DNA from: Apteryx mantelli
Lineage: Eukaryota; Chordata; Aves; Apterygiformes; Apterygidae
DNA length: 64,000 nucleotides
Reading direction: 5' to 3'
NCBI RefSeq assembly: GCF_036417845.1
Contig: NC_089979.1
Location: forward strand, 8,671,424-8,735,423
Shown: positions 40,301 to 55,300 of the stretch, piece by piece
Position numbering within the stretch: the first letter of the stretch is position 1
Layout of the letters: each line of letters opens with the position of its first letter
Translations under genes and position numbers: made by a program
The notes under the pieces: generated by a model
Told to the model about the DNA's origin: nothing
Databases searched by the model: none
What the model saw: only the letters and a program-made list of their open reading frames with translations

Positions 40301-43300
40301 TAGCTCTCAGCTGTCCTTGTTTTAGGCATTAATGCACAGAGCTGGTCTTTCTTATTCTCTGACTTTTACCAAGGTTTAAACTTTCTTCTGCATCTGGTTA
40401 GAGCTAACAGCTTAAGTGCTTTTGTAGTTGTCAGTGGATTGGGATAGATGACAGCTGCATGAAAAATGCTTCCCAGGGCAGTTTAAAGGTGTTGGTATCC
40501 TGGAAAAATAAAAAAGCATCTGGGCATCAGGGTGTGGAGGGTATAGAGGAAGGGCTGTAGAGAGCCCACACCGTGGTGGGGAATGAAGCACATCCAGAGA
40601 GGAATTGCAGAGGTCCCTGGGGCTGCGAGAAGATGCTGGGCTGAAACCAGCCAGGAGGGTGGCACCATGGGAACAGCTGGTAGGGACAGGTGTGAGGAGC
40701 GCGCTGAGCCAAGCTCCTTGATGTGATCCCCCAACTCCATTTGTTCAGACTCTCTGGTACATCTTGAAACACCCCAGCACTGTGCTACCCCATAGAAAAC
40801 CTATCCGAATTGCTGCAGCAGCCGGGCGTTTTCTGAATTTATTTATTTTTTCCTCCTTTGAACTGTGCTCCCATACTCGCTGTGAGCAACAGCAAAGCTA
40901 AAAGGTCTGCTGCAGTGGGGGCTGAGTTGAGCACTTCTGCCAGAAGCTGACAGGTTCCTCTCACTCTTTCTCAGGAGCAAGATGTGGAAACTGTGCATGG
41001 CTCTGTCCATGTCACTATGTGCGGGACTCCCAAAGGCAACAGACCTGCCATCCTCACATACCATGACATTGGGCTGAATCGTAAGTAGACCTTTTGTTTA
41101 GGTCTTCATAGGCTTTCATTTTTATTTGGGTATTTATAACCATGTACTACTGCTGTAATCAAAGGTATGGAAGCAACAGTGTTAAAAACTTTCCCAGATC
41201 CTTGCTCATGTATGTGCACTGCAACCTATTAGATAGTACTGTCCTTTGTATGGAGATGTGCCTAACCTCATCCTTCTTTCAGAGCTGGTTGAATTCTGAG
41301 ATTTTTTTTTTTTGTCCCCCAAATAATTAATTAGAATATTTCACTTAAAGATGCAAAGGGGTCCCTGGTAGTCTTTAGTGACCTTGTAAAAATGCTGTGA
41401 AAATACCTACAGGAGATGGCTGAGGCTGTTTCCAGCAGGACTGAGCACACTGTTGGTGCTTCGCTTGTAGTTCTCTGATAACTGATCTTGTGCTGCCAGG
41501 GTATCACATGTATTAGTGTCTGTCTCATGCAGATCAGAATGACTAAATGAATGTTGGAACTGTGTCCACAGTCACTCTTAAGAAAAACGTTAAGTGCTTA
41601 TCTTATGTGTTATCCAAGAAAGTAATGACCTAATATCCAAATCTGCTCCAATTTGTTCTTTTCATCAGTACTGTTTGCTTCACACATTTACTGTTCCTTA
41701 ATCAGTTATTAATACTTGTATTTAAAAACACCTGCAGATCTCTGAAGTCTGGTTACTGGAGGAAAAAAAAGGATATTATTCAAAAGACAGAATCTGTTTT
41801 CTTGCCTATTTTTAGTGGAACTGCTTTACTTTGTTTTGGATTTTCAGTGGATTAGGGCAGGACTTAATCTAGATCTAATCTTTTATTAAGACTTTTTTTT
41901 TTCTTTTTAGAGATACAAAGTCTATTTGTATGGTGAATAAAAGTTCTTCCCCTTTAAAATGGGAAGAAACTTCATCTCTAACTTGCATGTTCCCCTAGTG
42001 CTGGATTTTAGCTAAAAATATTTTATATTCCCTAATGATTTTTTTCTTGTATGTTGTGTAGCATGAGGCAATTCAGAAACACATACTGAATATTGAACAG
42101 TTTTCTAGACCTCTCAAAGTGCTACAGAATTCATATTTTCCATATGAAGAAAATATGCTAACCCTCTCCCCACATTAATATTCCTTAAACATCAGAAATC
42201 AAATCATCTGAAAGTTTTGAGCCTAAAGCCTTAAATATCACAGTTGGACATTTTTCGTCTTGAGTTGCCTGCAGCAGCTGCTAATGTAATATTTATCTTG
42301 TAATATTTGGGCAAAAGGACAAGTCTTCTTCTCGGAGCTGAATACTTTCTTTTCCATCTGTTTTGACATGATCCAAAGAAAAATGACTAGATGAGTCAAT
42401 AGAAAAAATTACCTAAGCCAAAACCTGGGGTGAATACTCCTGACTGGGCTTTATTGATGTTTTAACTTTGAACAAAGAAGAATTCCTTGGGACTTTGGTG
42501 TACCATGCAAATACTTTTGGGAAGTGCCAGAACAACTCATGAGTACAGGTTAGCTGGCCATGAGGAAAGAGCTTAATTGTTCCTTTTTCTTTCTTTTCCT
42601 TTTAAAGATAAAACTTGCTTCAATCCTCTCTTCAACTTTGAGGATATGCAGGAGATCACCCAGCACTTTGCAGTTTGCCACGTGGATGCGCCCGGTCAGC
42701 AGGACGGAGCAGCATCCTTCCCAGCTGGGTGAGTTGTCAGGGAAACAGCCTCTGCTTTCACAGCTATCCCATTTCTGTGGTTGGAAAAAGAGTCTTGATC
42801 TGCAGTTTAATTAAAAAGCACTTGCAAGAAAACACAAGTTGGCTTCTGAACTTAAATCCTGAGACTCCGCATTTCTAAGTTACTGGAGCCCTGTTGTGTT
42901 TTGGCGGTTCACAGTAGACTTTGTGGCTATAATTTCATGTTTAATTTCTAGCCAGACTTCTTGAAAAGCAAGTCCTTGACAGGTGCCAATTTAAATAAGG
43001 TCACCTTGTTTTAATGACTTATTTCTGAACGCAAATACAGAATTAAATCGACACAATAAGCAAGCTAGGCATTAGCCACTATATAGTGTCTTTTGTAGTT
43101 CAGTGATTTCTATGAAATGGCAGCATGGTAGATGTTGAGGAATAAAATTGGTAAGCTACATGGGAAGTCCAAGTTGCCTGATCGTAACAAAGTAATGTTC
43201 CTCCATATATCATAAACAGATGCATGCTCCTGAGTGTGTATAATGTACGATGCTACATCTTGGAATTTTTCTGTGCCGTGATCATGGTCCTGGCCAAAAT

Positions 43301-46300
43301 GCTTGCCCCTTTTAGTCAAATGAGACAGCTTTGCCATAAGATAACCCTTGGATAGGCTCACCTCCCCTGAGGAAGGGAGCAGCCAATAAGCCAAGGGAAG
43401 GAACAGTTGTTCTATAAGAACTAGGTATTAAGGAGCTTATATGTATTCCTATTGCATGAGCCAGTCTATTTCCCTTCTTAATTTTTAAGCTGGTCTGATG
43501 CTGTGGAGGTCACCGCAGGCCAAGTTCTCTGCTCGTGTTAATGAGTGGCCCAGTTCTCTACCAGTGGGGCAGGCAAAGCTATTTCAGTCACTCCCCTTTG
43601 TATTTGCTCAAATTACAAGCTTTTAAATGTCTTAATGCCTGTTCAGGGTATGGGGATTAGCACTCCAATGTTGCCAAATGCATAGGGCAACTACCATGGT
43701 CTGTGCTAGTAAGGTCCACCACTTAATGGCACGAGGAGTTGTGCTGTCTCTGAGGCCCCAGCTGAGAGACCACCTGGCTTCTGTGCTAAGTGTGGCTGGC
43801 ACAGTTCTCACTGCTACCTGTGCTTTTGTCATGACAAAGTTTAGTTTCCCAACAGCAAACCCAAAGAAGAGCTTAAAGTAGTTTAGCACTGTTTCTTGGA
43901 AAGTGTACAGAGAATCTTTAGGTATAGTCTACTTCTGATCTCCTCCCTCAGCTATGCCTCTTTTGCTGTTTGAGGATTGTCAGAGATAGTAGGAAATCAA
44001 TCCTACAAAAGAAGAGTGAAAAATAAAGATGCTTGTGAAGCTGACATCATTTCTTGAAACACTCTCGTTTAGCCACTGTTTTGGATTTGGTTCCCCATAA
44101 AGAATTAACTCCAAAGCTTCTCAGAGCTGGTTTCTCGTCTAAACTTCCAGTTTTTGCTCAAGACTGGCATGCTGTGAAAATACTTGCCCATGATGAAAGC
44201 TTAAGGTTAGTAACTAGGGTGCTTGAGTAGGTGTAGGGAAAAAAGACTGCTTTTATCCAAGTCCTGATGTGAAACAGATTTGGATACCTCCTAAACAGAT
44301 GTTCTCCAACTACTTCGGGGTGATTTTCTTTTTCCCCCATGCTGCTCCATCAGGATTTTATTCAAAATTTCCTCCCTCAATTTTGAAGAAGCAGAAACAT
44401 TGATTTATGGCTGTTTTTGTAGAACTTCAACAGCTTCATAGCTCTCCCTATGACTTAATTTTCTCCATCAATACTAATGGAAAGTTATCCTCATTTTATA
44501 GCTATAGGACCTTGTCTGTCCCTGAAAACATGCATGCAAATTATTTACCAAAGATCTTCGCTGAAGTCTGTCATTTTGCAACATGATTAAACTTTTTTCT
44601 GTGGTGGACCAGAAGTACAAATGTGGTGCACAGGGCTGGGAATTCACCTCTGAAGTTCAAACTTGTTCACAAGTTATGAAGGGTTAACTTTTCTTGGAAG
44701 AGGTTTATTATAGTCTGTTTTGCTCTCAGCTGGAACAGACATCTGCCATCCTGTAACACACACAAAGTACCATATTGAATGCAGTCATATTTCTGCTAAA
44801 TTATTCATTAGTACTTGCTCCTGATTTGAATTCAGTTCACACTGTTACTGATCTGGTAATAAGCACATTTGGTATTAAATCTAGGGTGACCAATGTGTCC
44901 CTAAATGTACCAGTCTACTGAAAGTGGTATAATAAACTCCACAAATACGTATTTGTTGTAGGTACGTATATCCCTCCATGGATCAGCTGGCTGAAATGCT
45001 TCCTGGAATCCTGAAACAGTTTGGGTGAGTGCAGAATTCTTATTTTCCTTATTTTTTTGTCTTGTTGCAGTTTTACAACTATGTGGCACACTGAAAAAGA
45101 TCAGGGAAGAGCAGGTACTCATGTGCACTGCTCCTGCAGCTTTGGTCTGGCTATCTGGCATTTTGTTTGGTAGAATTAGTTACTTTTGTTTTTCCGACTT
45201 CTCCATTGTGGTTGGATTGCTTTGTCTATGTTTCCAACACAGCTTAATTTTATGGCTTTTTCAGAGATGCGTGTTTATTTTTAAAGGGGAAGCAACTTAT
45301 GATGAAATCCCATGTGCCTAATTTAGGGGCTTCTGCCAGCATTTTCTATTCATAGCCCTGACAGGGGCAGGGCACCGGCAATCTGTTCTTCCTACTTCAG
45401 CAGCCTGCATTTTCCTGTGCGGTCAGCAGAGAGAAGTAGTCCCATCTGAAGACACTTAGTATGTTGTTTCTGGGGCTTGAGTGTCCTCGGAGGTCAGTCC
45501 TGCCTCCTGAAGTGGAGGGACCTAACAGCAGATGCCAGATCGTGGTCTGCCCCAGTGTCAAAGGTGGCAGGTTCGCGACAAGTTTAGGTGTGTCCTACTT
45601 TAAAGCTTAGCTTGAGCAGGAGCTATAGGTGAGAAAGGTGCCCACCTCCCCCAGAATAAGTGCCCCCGATAGGCACCCAAGGAGTTTTCAGATTAAGCAG
45701 AGAAAACCTGGAAATCAAGGCAAGGCAGCCTAGACAGACTTGTTGGCTGAGGTTTTAGTCTCAGAATAGTGTCTCAGTTCAGGCCGGGTCTAGATATACT
45801 GTATCTCACCTGTAAATTATTCAGCATACAAATCAGCTGTTAAAGTACCTTGGACTGGTTTACCTCTCTGATCACCCTACCTTCTTAAAATAGTGGGGGT
45901 TTTGTTTGTTTTTTGAAATGCTTAATGTAAGGCACAATATTACCAATTCTTTTGTTGCTCGGAAAAAAAAAAAAAATTACATAACGGCAGTACCTTGAAA
46001 ATCATTTTAACTGGAGGGGACTTGCAAAACCCAGATTTAATACTGCTAATGAGAATGAAATCTATCTTCAGGTATTTTCCTAAAAACGTTGTATAACCTT
46101 TTTTTTTTTTTTTTTTTTTTCCTAAGTGGTTTTGTCTAGTCTTCCATTTATTTTCTAAGGTCTTGAAGCTGATGCTTTAAAACCAATCTCAGTTAATGCA
46201 AATATTTGGGTTGTCTCTGCCCTGCTTAGTTATGAAGTTTAAACTTAATCAGCATGGTGGCTGGATGGGGCGAGAGGTTTCCATGCCAGCTCTCCCTGTT

Positions 46301-49300
46301 AAAGAGGGATCGGTGACACAGTCTGGTAGCTGCACCACGGAGGGTAGGGGCAGGCTGGGGACGGGGTCTTTGTATTTACAGTAGAGGTTTCATGAATCTC
46401 TTATACGTTTTCCTGGCACACAGCAACCTTTTCCTTCCAATTAGAGTTGCTCAGTGTATTTAGAGAGATAAGCTAAAATTGCTGCTGCACGGCAATGCAT
46501 GAGGACCAGGGTCCCCTGAAGCCACTGAGCTGGCGAAGTAGTCTGTTAAAAGATTGACTTGAAAGGGGAAAGTTGCTGATGGTGGGATTTATTTGTTTTC
46601 AGTGCTCTTACTGATTTCTCTCGTCCCTTTTATTTCCATGTAGGCTGAAGAGCGTTATTGGAATGGGAACAGGAGCCGGTGCCTACATCTTAACTAGATT
46701 TGCTGTAAGTTTTCTTGAGCTTTCTTAAAGACTTCATTTACCAAATGCATTGCAGCCCCCGTAGCTTGTGCAGACAATTCCTGCCCTGCCGTGCAGTTTG
46801 GATTTTGAGTGAAATACCATGAGCTGCGGGATAGCTCATCCAGAAGACCTAGACTTTCCATTTTAAGGCCTGGGCTCTACCCAATTCATTTGCAGAAGGT
46901 TTTTTTAATGGGAGTTCTCTATTTAAACTGAGGGTGGAGAAGAAGTTAAATCTTAATGTTCTCCAGCTGCTCGGTTGAATTGCTTTAATGAAGATTTTTT
47001 TTTTTCCCTCATACATATGCTCGTTTAGTGCAAGATAAAACTAGACCTGCCACCTCTCTTCCTAGGAGATGATTTGCTAATTTAAATTTTACGCTGACTG
47101 GCAGCTTGCAGAGGATATGTGATGAATCTTAATTCCTTTTATTTATTTATTTTTTCTCCAGTTAAACCACTCGGATATGGTGGAAGGGCTAGTTCTTATT
47201 AATGTAAACCCCTGTGCTGAAGGCTGGATGGACTGGGCAGCAACTAAGGTAAACACTTAAGTTAGAAAAATCAATCATACTGTGAGCCTGTTGAGCATGA
47301 GAAGCTGGGCGAGCTTGTGCATTAAGGAATGGCTGCAGATGGAAAATATTGCTAATTCCTTTTGAGTTTATTCTTCTGTTTACAAACCTACCTCCTGTAG
47401 GGCTAGCAATAAAAATAAGTCCTTAGGAAGTCCTAGGAAGTGGGTACCCCGGTACAATGAGACTACTGGGTATGGCTGCAATTTGTAAGAGTTGGTGACT
47501 TTGGGGGGAAACCTAGTTTGACCCAGAACACAATATAGATTTGGAAATAACTTTCTTTCAAGTGAACTTCAAGCTTAGTGTAACATTCAGTATTCGGTTC
47601 TTTTCTGTGGCTTTGTTTACCAGCACGGTCCAAAATATGAACTAGAGCACTGAAAAATGTTCAGAACAAAATACTCCAAGTTTTAATGATCCAGCTGAGT
47701 CTTAGATGCTAAAAAGATTCAAAAGGGCATTGGCTACAGCAACTATGACCAGCCTGTCTAGACTTTTAAGTGAAAGCTCATGTACAGAAAAGCCCCTGTT
47801 AACTGTACCCAATTGCAGTTGTAAGATTACAATGTGATAAAACAGGTGGTGAAAACTGGTTTCAAAAAGGTCCTTGGAACTCATGTGTAAATGAGTACCA
47901 GTGTTACATTATCCTGTCACTTAAATGTTTTAATAGGTTAGATCTATCGGAGTAAGCTGATGGAAGATAATCTGTAACATTCAGGCTCATGTCCAAGTGA
48001 ATGGCAGTTGTTACAAACAACCCGAGAGATACCAGAAGTTAGTTTGTCATCTTCTAACCACACACAGAGGAAACCCACTGAAAGTATCTACGGAGATATT
48101 TATTACAAAAACCTCATAATACTAGGAGAAACTTTCCAGAGCAGGGATGCAGAATTTTCAAGCCTGTTACTCTTTTTGTGTGTGTGATCTTACGTACCAG
48201 TTTATTTTGGTAAGTTTAATTGATCCGGAAGTATGTTTAGTAGCTCTTCTACAATGAGATGTAGGAGTAGAGTAGACCCATTTTGGTTATCTCACCCAAC
48301 ATCTCACTTTACTTAAATTCTTCCATATCCCTGCCTCTGCCTTCCATCTCTTCTAGGCACTGCCAGCCTTAGGTGTACAACTGGTGCCTTGTATCCTTCT
48401 GTCTTTACAAAGCAAGAACATGTGTTTTGGGACATGAGCTCCATGTCCCTTAGGTACTGCCTCCAAAATATTGTCTCTGTGGGTTGTTAGGAAGGAGATT
48501 GGATATTTTAGGTTAAATTGTATGCATCTGGCTGTGTTACTTAGTGTTCTTGCAGGGAGAAATTCCATTTATAAATCTACCACTAGTAGTGTGTTCCCTA
48601 CATAGCTGCAGTAGTAAATACATCCTGTGAGAACAACTCAGACGTAAGCAATGCCTGATGTTATAGCCAGATTGGGGAGGAAAATATCAATCCAGTAAAT
48701 TGCACATATAAGGACTGTGGTGAAACATCCATTGGCTTAATTATAGGTAGTAAAAGTCTTCAGTTGCTCAAGGATTGTTTTTGTATCAAATGCTTAATTA
48801 ATCTCGCTGTTCAGATTTCAGGTTGGACAAATGCTTTACCAGACATGGTCATTTCACATCTTTTTGGAAAGGTAAGCACATTCAAAATGTTCCTGCCGCA
48901 TATTCGGTCATCTATATTTACCTCCTGGAGCTGGGAGGAAGAGAGAAAGCTTCCCTTTAACAACAAAATACAAAGTTAGGCTTTGGGATTGGGTTAGTAC
49001 TAGTGTTCACAGCACTTCAGAACTGGTATGCCACAGTGAGGATTGCTGTGTGCCCAAGACTCTTGTGCACTTCAGTCATGACAACCCTAGTAGAGATAAC
49101 TGCCTGTTTAGATGGCTGATACGTGGACATCAGTAGACATGATATGTCCTCAGGTTCTAGGCAGAGTATGCCCACCAATTTTTATACTGTAATATACTTG
49201 TAACTCCGGGAAAACTAGTTACTAGTATAAATGATGCTTTTTAGCATAAGCCTACTTTAATGGGAAGTGCTCTACTCTTTTCTAAGGCTACGTTGCTCTG

Positions 49301-52300
49301 CTTGAAACTGTTAGCGAATGCAATGGAAAACAACGCTCCAACAGAACAAGGAACTAATCTATAAAGGCTGTAGTACCAAGCTGCTTGAAAATGTCAGTGA
49401 TTTAAGTCCTTGAAGCTTAGTTATTTACTATTGTGAAACTGAGTTCCGCATGTGTTCATAAGCTTTAAACATCTGCTTCGTCCTGAAAACATGTATTGAA
49501 CTTCTCACTCTGAATCTTTTCAGCTTTTAAAACCTCACACTTGTTTGAATGTAAACATCTGCACTACAACTGCATGTTTTGCAATTGTAAGATCTTGATG
49601 TTACAATATACTGAAGCCATGAACCAAAAAACACAGTATGGAAATTGGGGGCAAATGTTAATTCTGGGTGATGCCACTGAGGGCGAGAAGTTGTCCCTTC
49701 CCTAAAGATGCACTCCTGTTGCGTAGATATGAGTCTGATAGAAAACTGCTGTGCCATGTCTTCAGATCCTTGCAGAAAATAGCCCCTATTCTGAATGATT
49801 CTGTCTCCACTGTAGGAAGAGATTCACAGCAACCATGACCTGATCCATACTTACCGTCAACATATTATTAATGATATGAATCAAACCAACCTTCATCTCT
49901 TTGTCAACTCTTACAATAGGTAAATACATTTACCTGATTCTTAACTGAAAACTGTTTGAAGATGCTGTCCATATCTTTGATTCAATATTGCTTGTGATGG
50001 AGTTATGTTTTCCCCCAGCATAAAGTTTGGCCTGACAGTGCCTTAGGGATCTCAGGTGGTTTGCTTATGGGAGAAGGTTCTTGTGCAGTGTGGAGGAAGA
50101 GGTAGACTTGGGCTGAATTAAGACACTGATATTAGTTTCAGTCTAAAACTAATTATCCATCAGCCGTGGAGGCTACATGTATCAGATTAACATGTAAATG
50201 TTTGCTTTCTCTAAAATGGATGAATATGGAAGTATCTGTAAAAATTCAGTGTATCAAAAACTTTTTTCCTCTCTTTTTTTAGTCGTCGAGATCTAGAGAT
50301 TGAGCGGCCTCTTCCCGGAATAAATGTTGTCACCCTGCAGTAAGTACTATGTTTTCTGCCAGTTCACCTGTATGCGATATGAGCTAAGAGGTGCAACCTG
50401 TGGATGCATTGTGCACACAGTCCAGATCTGTAGCTGAATTGCTGGGCTTATGTGCTAGCAAAAGCTCTTGAAACTTAGTCTAGGAAATAAAAAGGTTCCT
50501 GCAAGTCAGGAACTTCATTAGGAAGACTTTCCCTCTGCAAACATGAAGTTAAGAAGTGCCTGTCACTTGCTGTGTGTCTACAAATTTGGGCTTGGAGAAC
50601 TTAAACTGCTTGAAAAATAGATATACTTAGCTTAACTTGGAAATCTGTCTTAGTTAATGAAAATTATAGCCTTGAATGCCAATAAGCCATATCTGCACAA
50701 CCAAGAAAATGTAACCAAAACTATAGAAAATCCCCCAGACTTCATGCAGATGAAGCCGGTATGGGAATGGTTATCTGCCAGCTTTTCTGGTATCTAATAA
50801 CCTTTAATTTATGCTGCAATTGCACAACAAAACAGTTTTCAAGCCCTACTCTGTTCTGCTGCCTGTTTACACACAGAAAATCTTGAGACTCTGCTCTTCT
50901 GCCAGACTGGTTCAAACTGTCTGACAGGTCCAAAAGTTGGAGGCAGTGGGGGGATAAGATTTTGATGCTGATACACACATTCATTTTCTTACGAAACAAG
51001 GCATACTGGCACAAGAAAGGGCTGATTGCTAAGAGGTCAGGAAAAGAACAGGTTCTTACATATGGCATAGGAGTGTGTCAGTAGATGTGTGGCTAATACA
51101 GTGTGTTTAAGGTGTCTGAAATACAAAATTGACCTTTTTACAGTCTTAACTGTCTTATCCTTCCAGGGACACAAAACGGAGGTTAGGGGAAATTTGGGTT
51201 GGGTTACAGAAATAATGCCCGTTTTGTGTACTTCCTTGCAGATGTCCTGTGCTCCTGGTGGTTGGTGACAGCTCCCCCGCCGTGGATGCTGTGGTGCGTA
51301 CACTGAGAAATCCATAGCGGCGTGCTCTTTGCTGTTGCGTTTAATCGGCGTGCAAACCGAGAGGCTGCGTGAGCCCGGCAGACCTCACACCCCGTGCGGC
51401 AGGTTCGCTGGCTATTGATCCAGCCCAGATGGCTCTCCTCGCTCAGACCACGGGAGAGCTGCTGTTATTCTTAGCTGTTTGTACCCTCCGTCTGCACACC
51501 ATTATTTAATAGCTACTGTGTTAGGAACAATTGCCACAGCAGTTCCAGTGAACCGCAAATATTTTCCTTTAGAGAGGAATCTGTTGCTGGCATTTTAACT
51601 TGTTCTGTGGTGTTGGAGCTCTGCCCTGGGTCACTGTGGAAGCGAAGAGCTTCTTTCTGGCCATTATAACTAGCCTCAGATGACAGGATGACTTCAGATA
51701 TTGTGCCTTAATGGACATGGCCAGTCTCCTGGCCATTGGCCATATGGCTTCTAACCACTTGGGACTCTACCAGATGACCCCAAATCATGAGATAAACAGC
51801 ACTGGTTGCCAGTAGAGTCCAGAAACACATAAAAAAATCTCTTATTCCCAGAAAGCGGGTTTGCACATGGAAAAGAATGTGGTCAGAAATATGAACTTGG
51901 GTTTATAGCTGTATATATGTATACATAAAGAGATTCTTTATCGAGGAAGCCTAAGGTACTCAGTTTAGTTCATACTAAGCCAGAAAATATTTCATCCATT
52001 TTAATCCCATAGCTCATAAATATGATCTTGTGTATGATGCCTTATGCTGCTGTTCTGCAATACAGGTTGAATGTAACTCAAAGCTGGACCCAACAAAGAC
52101 CACACTTCTGAAGGTAATAACAAAAGCTGGTTTTTTTGCAATGAAATATTCCCCTCATTTAAAATCAGTCAGAATAACTAAAAGAGCAGAAGCAGACTGA
52201 TGTCATACAGTACTGATAACCTAGTGAGAAGTCAGAGGTCACTTATTAAGGGAGGTGTGTGGGCTTAGTGGGCTTATTGTGATTTGGAAGGGCAGTTTCT

Positions 52301-55300
52301 TTAGGATAAGAGTATTTTAGTGGGATGAACTGATCTGGGGGCTTCTTGACATGGTTAACAGCAGGGAATTTTACAGCTCCTCCATTTTAAAACACTAGAA
52401 GTGAGACATGAAATGCTCAGTATTTCACATACCCATAATGAATTTGACTGGAGCTGGCAAAGTTGATCTCGAGGTATTTGGAAAGGTTTGAAAAAGCCTT
52501 CAGCAGACTGAAAATGCAAACCAATTTATTCTGTTTCCATGCCTGCCTTTCTCTCAACAAGAGGGTAAGATGAATAGATAGCTAATATACCAACCATGGT
52601 TTTGTCATCCTGTCTCTGACATGAATACAGTCCAGGATGACTTAAATATTTCCTCCAAAGTTGATAAAATGGGCTTTCAAACAGCAAAGCACCCTGCAAA
52701 GGCTTCAACTGACACTTGGCATTCAGGATGTGGGTTCAATCTTCAGCTCATTACTGAGGAAGTAAGCTGTAATGAGTGTAATAACATGCAAATAGTGAAA
52801 CTACTTTATTCATGCTTCTGCTGGGAACATCTAGCGTATATCTCTGTGGGATTCATTTATTGAACTGCTAAGTGCTAATGGGCAGTAGGTTTTTTTGAAT
52901 GCTTTTATGGTCCTAACACTGAGGAGTTACCTACAACACAGAAATGGCAGGCTCACCCCATGAAAAAAAAACTGACAGTATCTCAAATGCTCTTTTGGTG
53001 GCCAGCCTTTGCTCAGTCTGAGGATATGGCTGGTGCCAAACCTTGCTACAGGCCTGTTTTGCTGCTAGCTAATCCTAGATAGGATTTGGGGTTTCCTGTA
53101 ATTCACAGGTCAACTGTTTTCAGCTTGTGGTGTCCCTTGGAACAGTACTGTTTTTGTTGGGTTGACTTTGAGGGGTGGAGTGGCAGGAAAAATGAAGTGC
53201 TCCAAAAATATTGCATGCACTCAAGCTGGCTTTTCTAATTTGGCTTTCCCTGCTTCCCTTGGCAGCTCCGACTATTGCTTACCATCCACAATCTCAGCAA
53301 ATCTTTTTTTCCCTCTCACCTCCAACGTTTAGGTGTTTGTTCTCTCCCCGGTGTGCCAGTCTGTTCAATACCTCGTCACATTATTGTAATTCAGAACCGA
53401 ACCCATAGCCAGGACTAATAGCCTGCTTTCTAAGAAACTGGTAATCACTTCCTAGCAAAAACATTTATCTATAGCTCTGGCTGATGGCTTTGCCTGAGGG
53501 TCAGGACACTTCTGGGATTTCTGGGGTGCAGTGCTAGCTTTTATAGACTTTTAACATATATGTAGATAAAAGCACCAAAGCAAGTAGTTATTCAGACAGC
53601 TAAAGGAAATGTTTTTGTGCCAGATATCCAGAAAGGTCATTTTAATATATCCTGAGCTTAAATGAGTTCCTCTGGCATTGCATTAACCTGCTGTTCTTAT
53701 TCTCATTTCAGATGGCTGACTGTGGTGGGCTCCCTCAAGTTTCCCAGGTATGATTTGGCCGACAGAAATCCTCCTAATCCTGTCCTGCAGCATGTCAGCC
53801 TGCAACAAATGGGTGTTTTCCTGCGGGGTACTTGCTGTTCCCAAAAGTCAGCCAAAAGGATAAAAGGATAGTTATGATTTCATGAATAATGATGTCAGTT
53901 GGTCATCTGAGCTTTTTCTTTAAAGCCCAATGAAGCACAAAATTTAGATTAGAAAGGGATAAAATTTCCACTAATTAAGCATTAACCAAGTAAAGGTCTG
54001 AGGTGGGAATGTGCAGGTATTATTTTATGCTTATCTACTAAGCTAACATGGATTAAGGTTTTTGCACTATCATTTTAAAAACATATTCTTATTTAGGCTA
54101 TTTTTAGGATAGATCAGGAAAGTGGGAGGCAGGAAATAACTATGCTGTGTTCTTGCATGCACTGACCTGGCTTGACTGAAATGAACTGGAGTTTCTGAAA
54201 TATGTTTAAGCATAAATTCCAAGGCTGCTAGCAAAAACAGGCTAGGGAAGTTAAAAATTTACCTGTGCTTTAGTGTTTCTTCACTGAAACATCGGACATG
54301 TAAATTAACTTTATGTAGTGTTTTATAAACCAACTTCTCAGCAATATAGCAGGGATTCTAGAACTTAAGGAAAAACCTGAATTTGTAAATTCCTGCAACT
54401 GAGAAGTACCTGTGCTAGCAGTTTGCTCTCTTACAGCGGTGGGCCGGGGTGGGGAAGGCTTTTTTTAAAATCACACAGGAATATGTGCATTGCCCCTCTG
54501 CTTTAGAGACTCCATTCCTTGCAATGATTCACATAAAATTATACCAAAATATAAGCACTATTTGCAAGCTCAGTAATTGAGGGTAAGGTTTATTTGGCCG
54601 CTGTGACAGTAGCAGCAAAAAGAGTGCCTTATTTCAAGAATGTCAGTCATGTAATTGTGCTCGCATATTACTGCGTAGCTTTTTTTGCCCTATAAACATA
54701 ACTAGCAGCTCGGAATAGTTGAATTTGTTCTCTGCTGATTAGGAATTGCCGAATTACTGACCTTGTGCAAACTGCCTTGTATATTTTGTGAGGCCGGTTG
54801 TTTTACTTTGGCTCTTTTGCCTCAGTAACCATATTAGCAAAGCTTGGGCCCGGCTTGGACCACTTGCAGTCACTTCTCCAACTAACATCATTCTCCAAAG
54901 CATGTGTGTGTTTGATTAAAATAGTGGGGTGGGGGAGCAAATTAGGGAGGGGAAGAGTCTGATTTGGTGGAATTTTCTTGTGTGTAAATGAATTTTTATA
55001 CAAATTCGGTAGAATCCAGAGACCATTTAAGATAACATGGAGCATCTATGGTCTCTATTGAATGGCAATGTAACTTGGTGAGCACTGCATATATTAAAAA
55101 AATCCTGTTCTTTTGCAGCCTGCAAAACTTGCAGAAGCCTTCAAATATTTTGTTCAGGGAATGGGATACAGTAAGTATCATTTTTATTTAATTTTCATAC
55201 GGCTGTCAAAACTTTTTGTGAATCTAAACATCCAGAAATTCTGCTGATCCCAGACATATTATCTTTTTTCCCCTGTTGGCTATGTAGTTGCAAGGGGAAA

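Noticed and set aside
45025..45321. 98-aa frame reading on from exon 6 into intron 6
   Set aside because: It starts within the GTGAGT donor region. It looks membrane-like only because of T-rich sequence, and NDRG1 homology resumes at exon 7.
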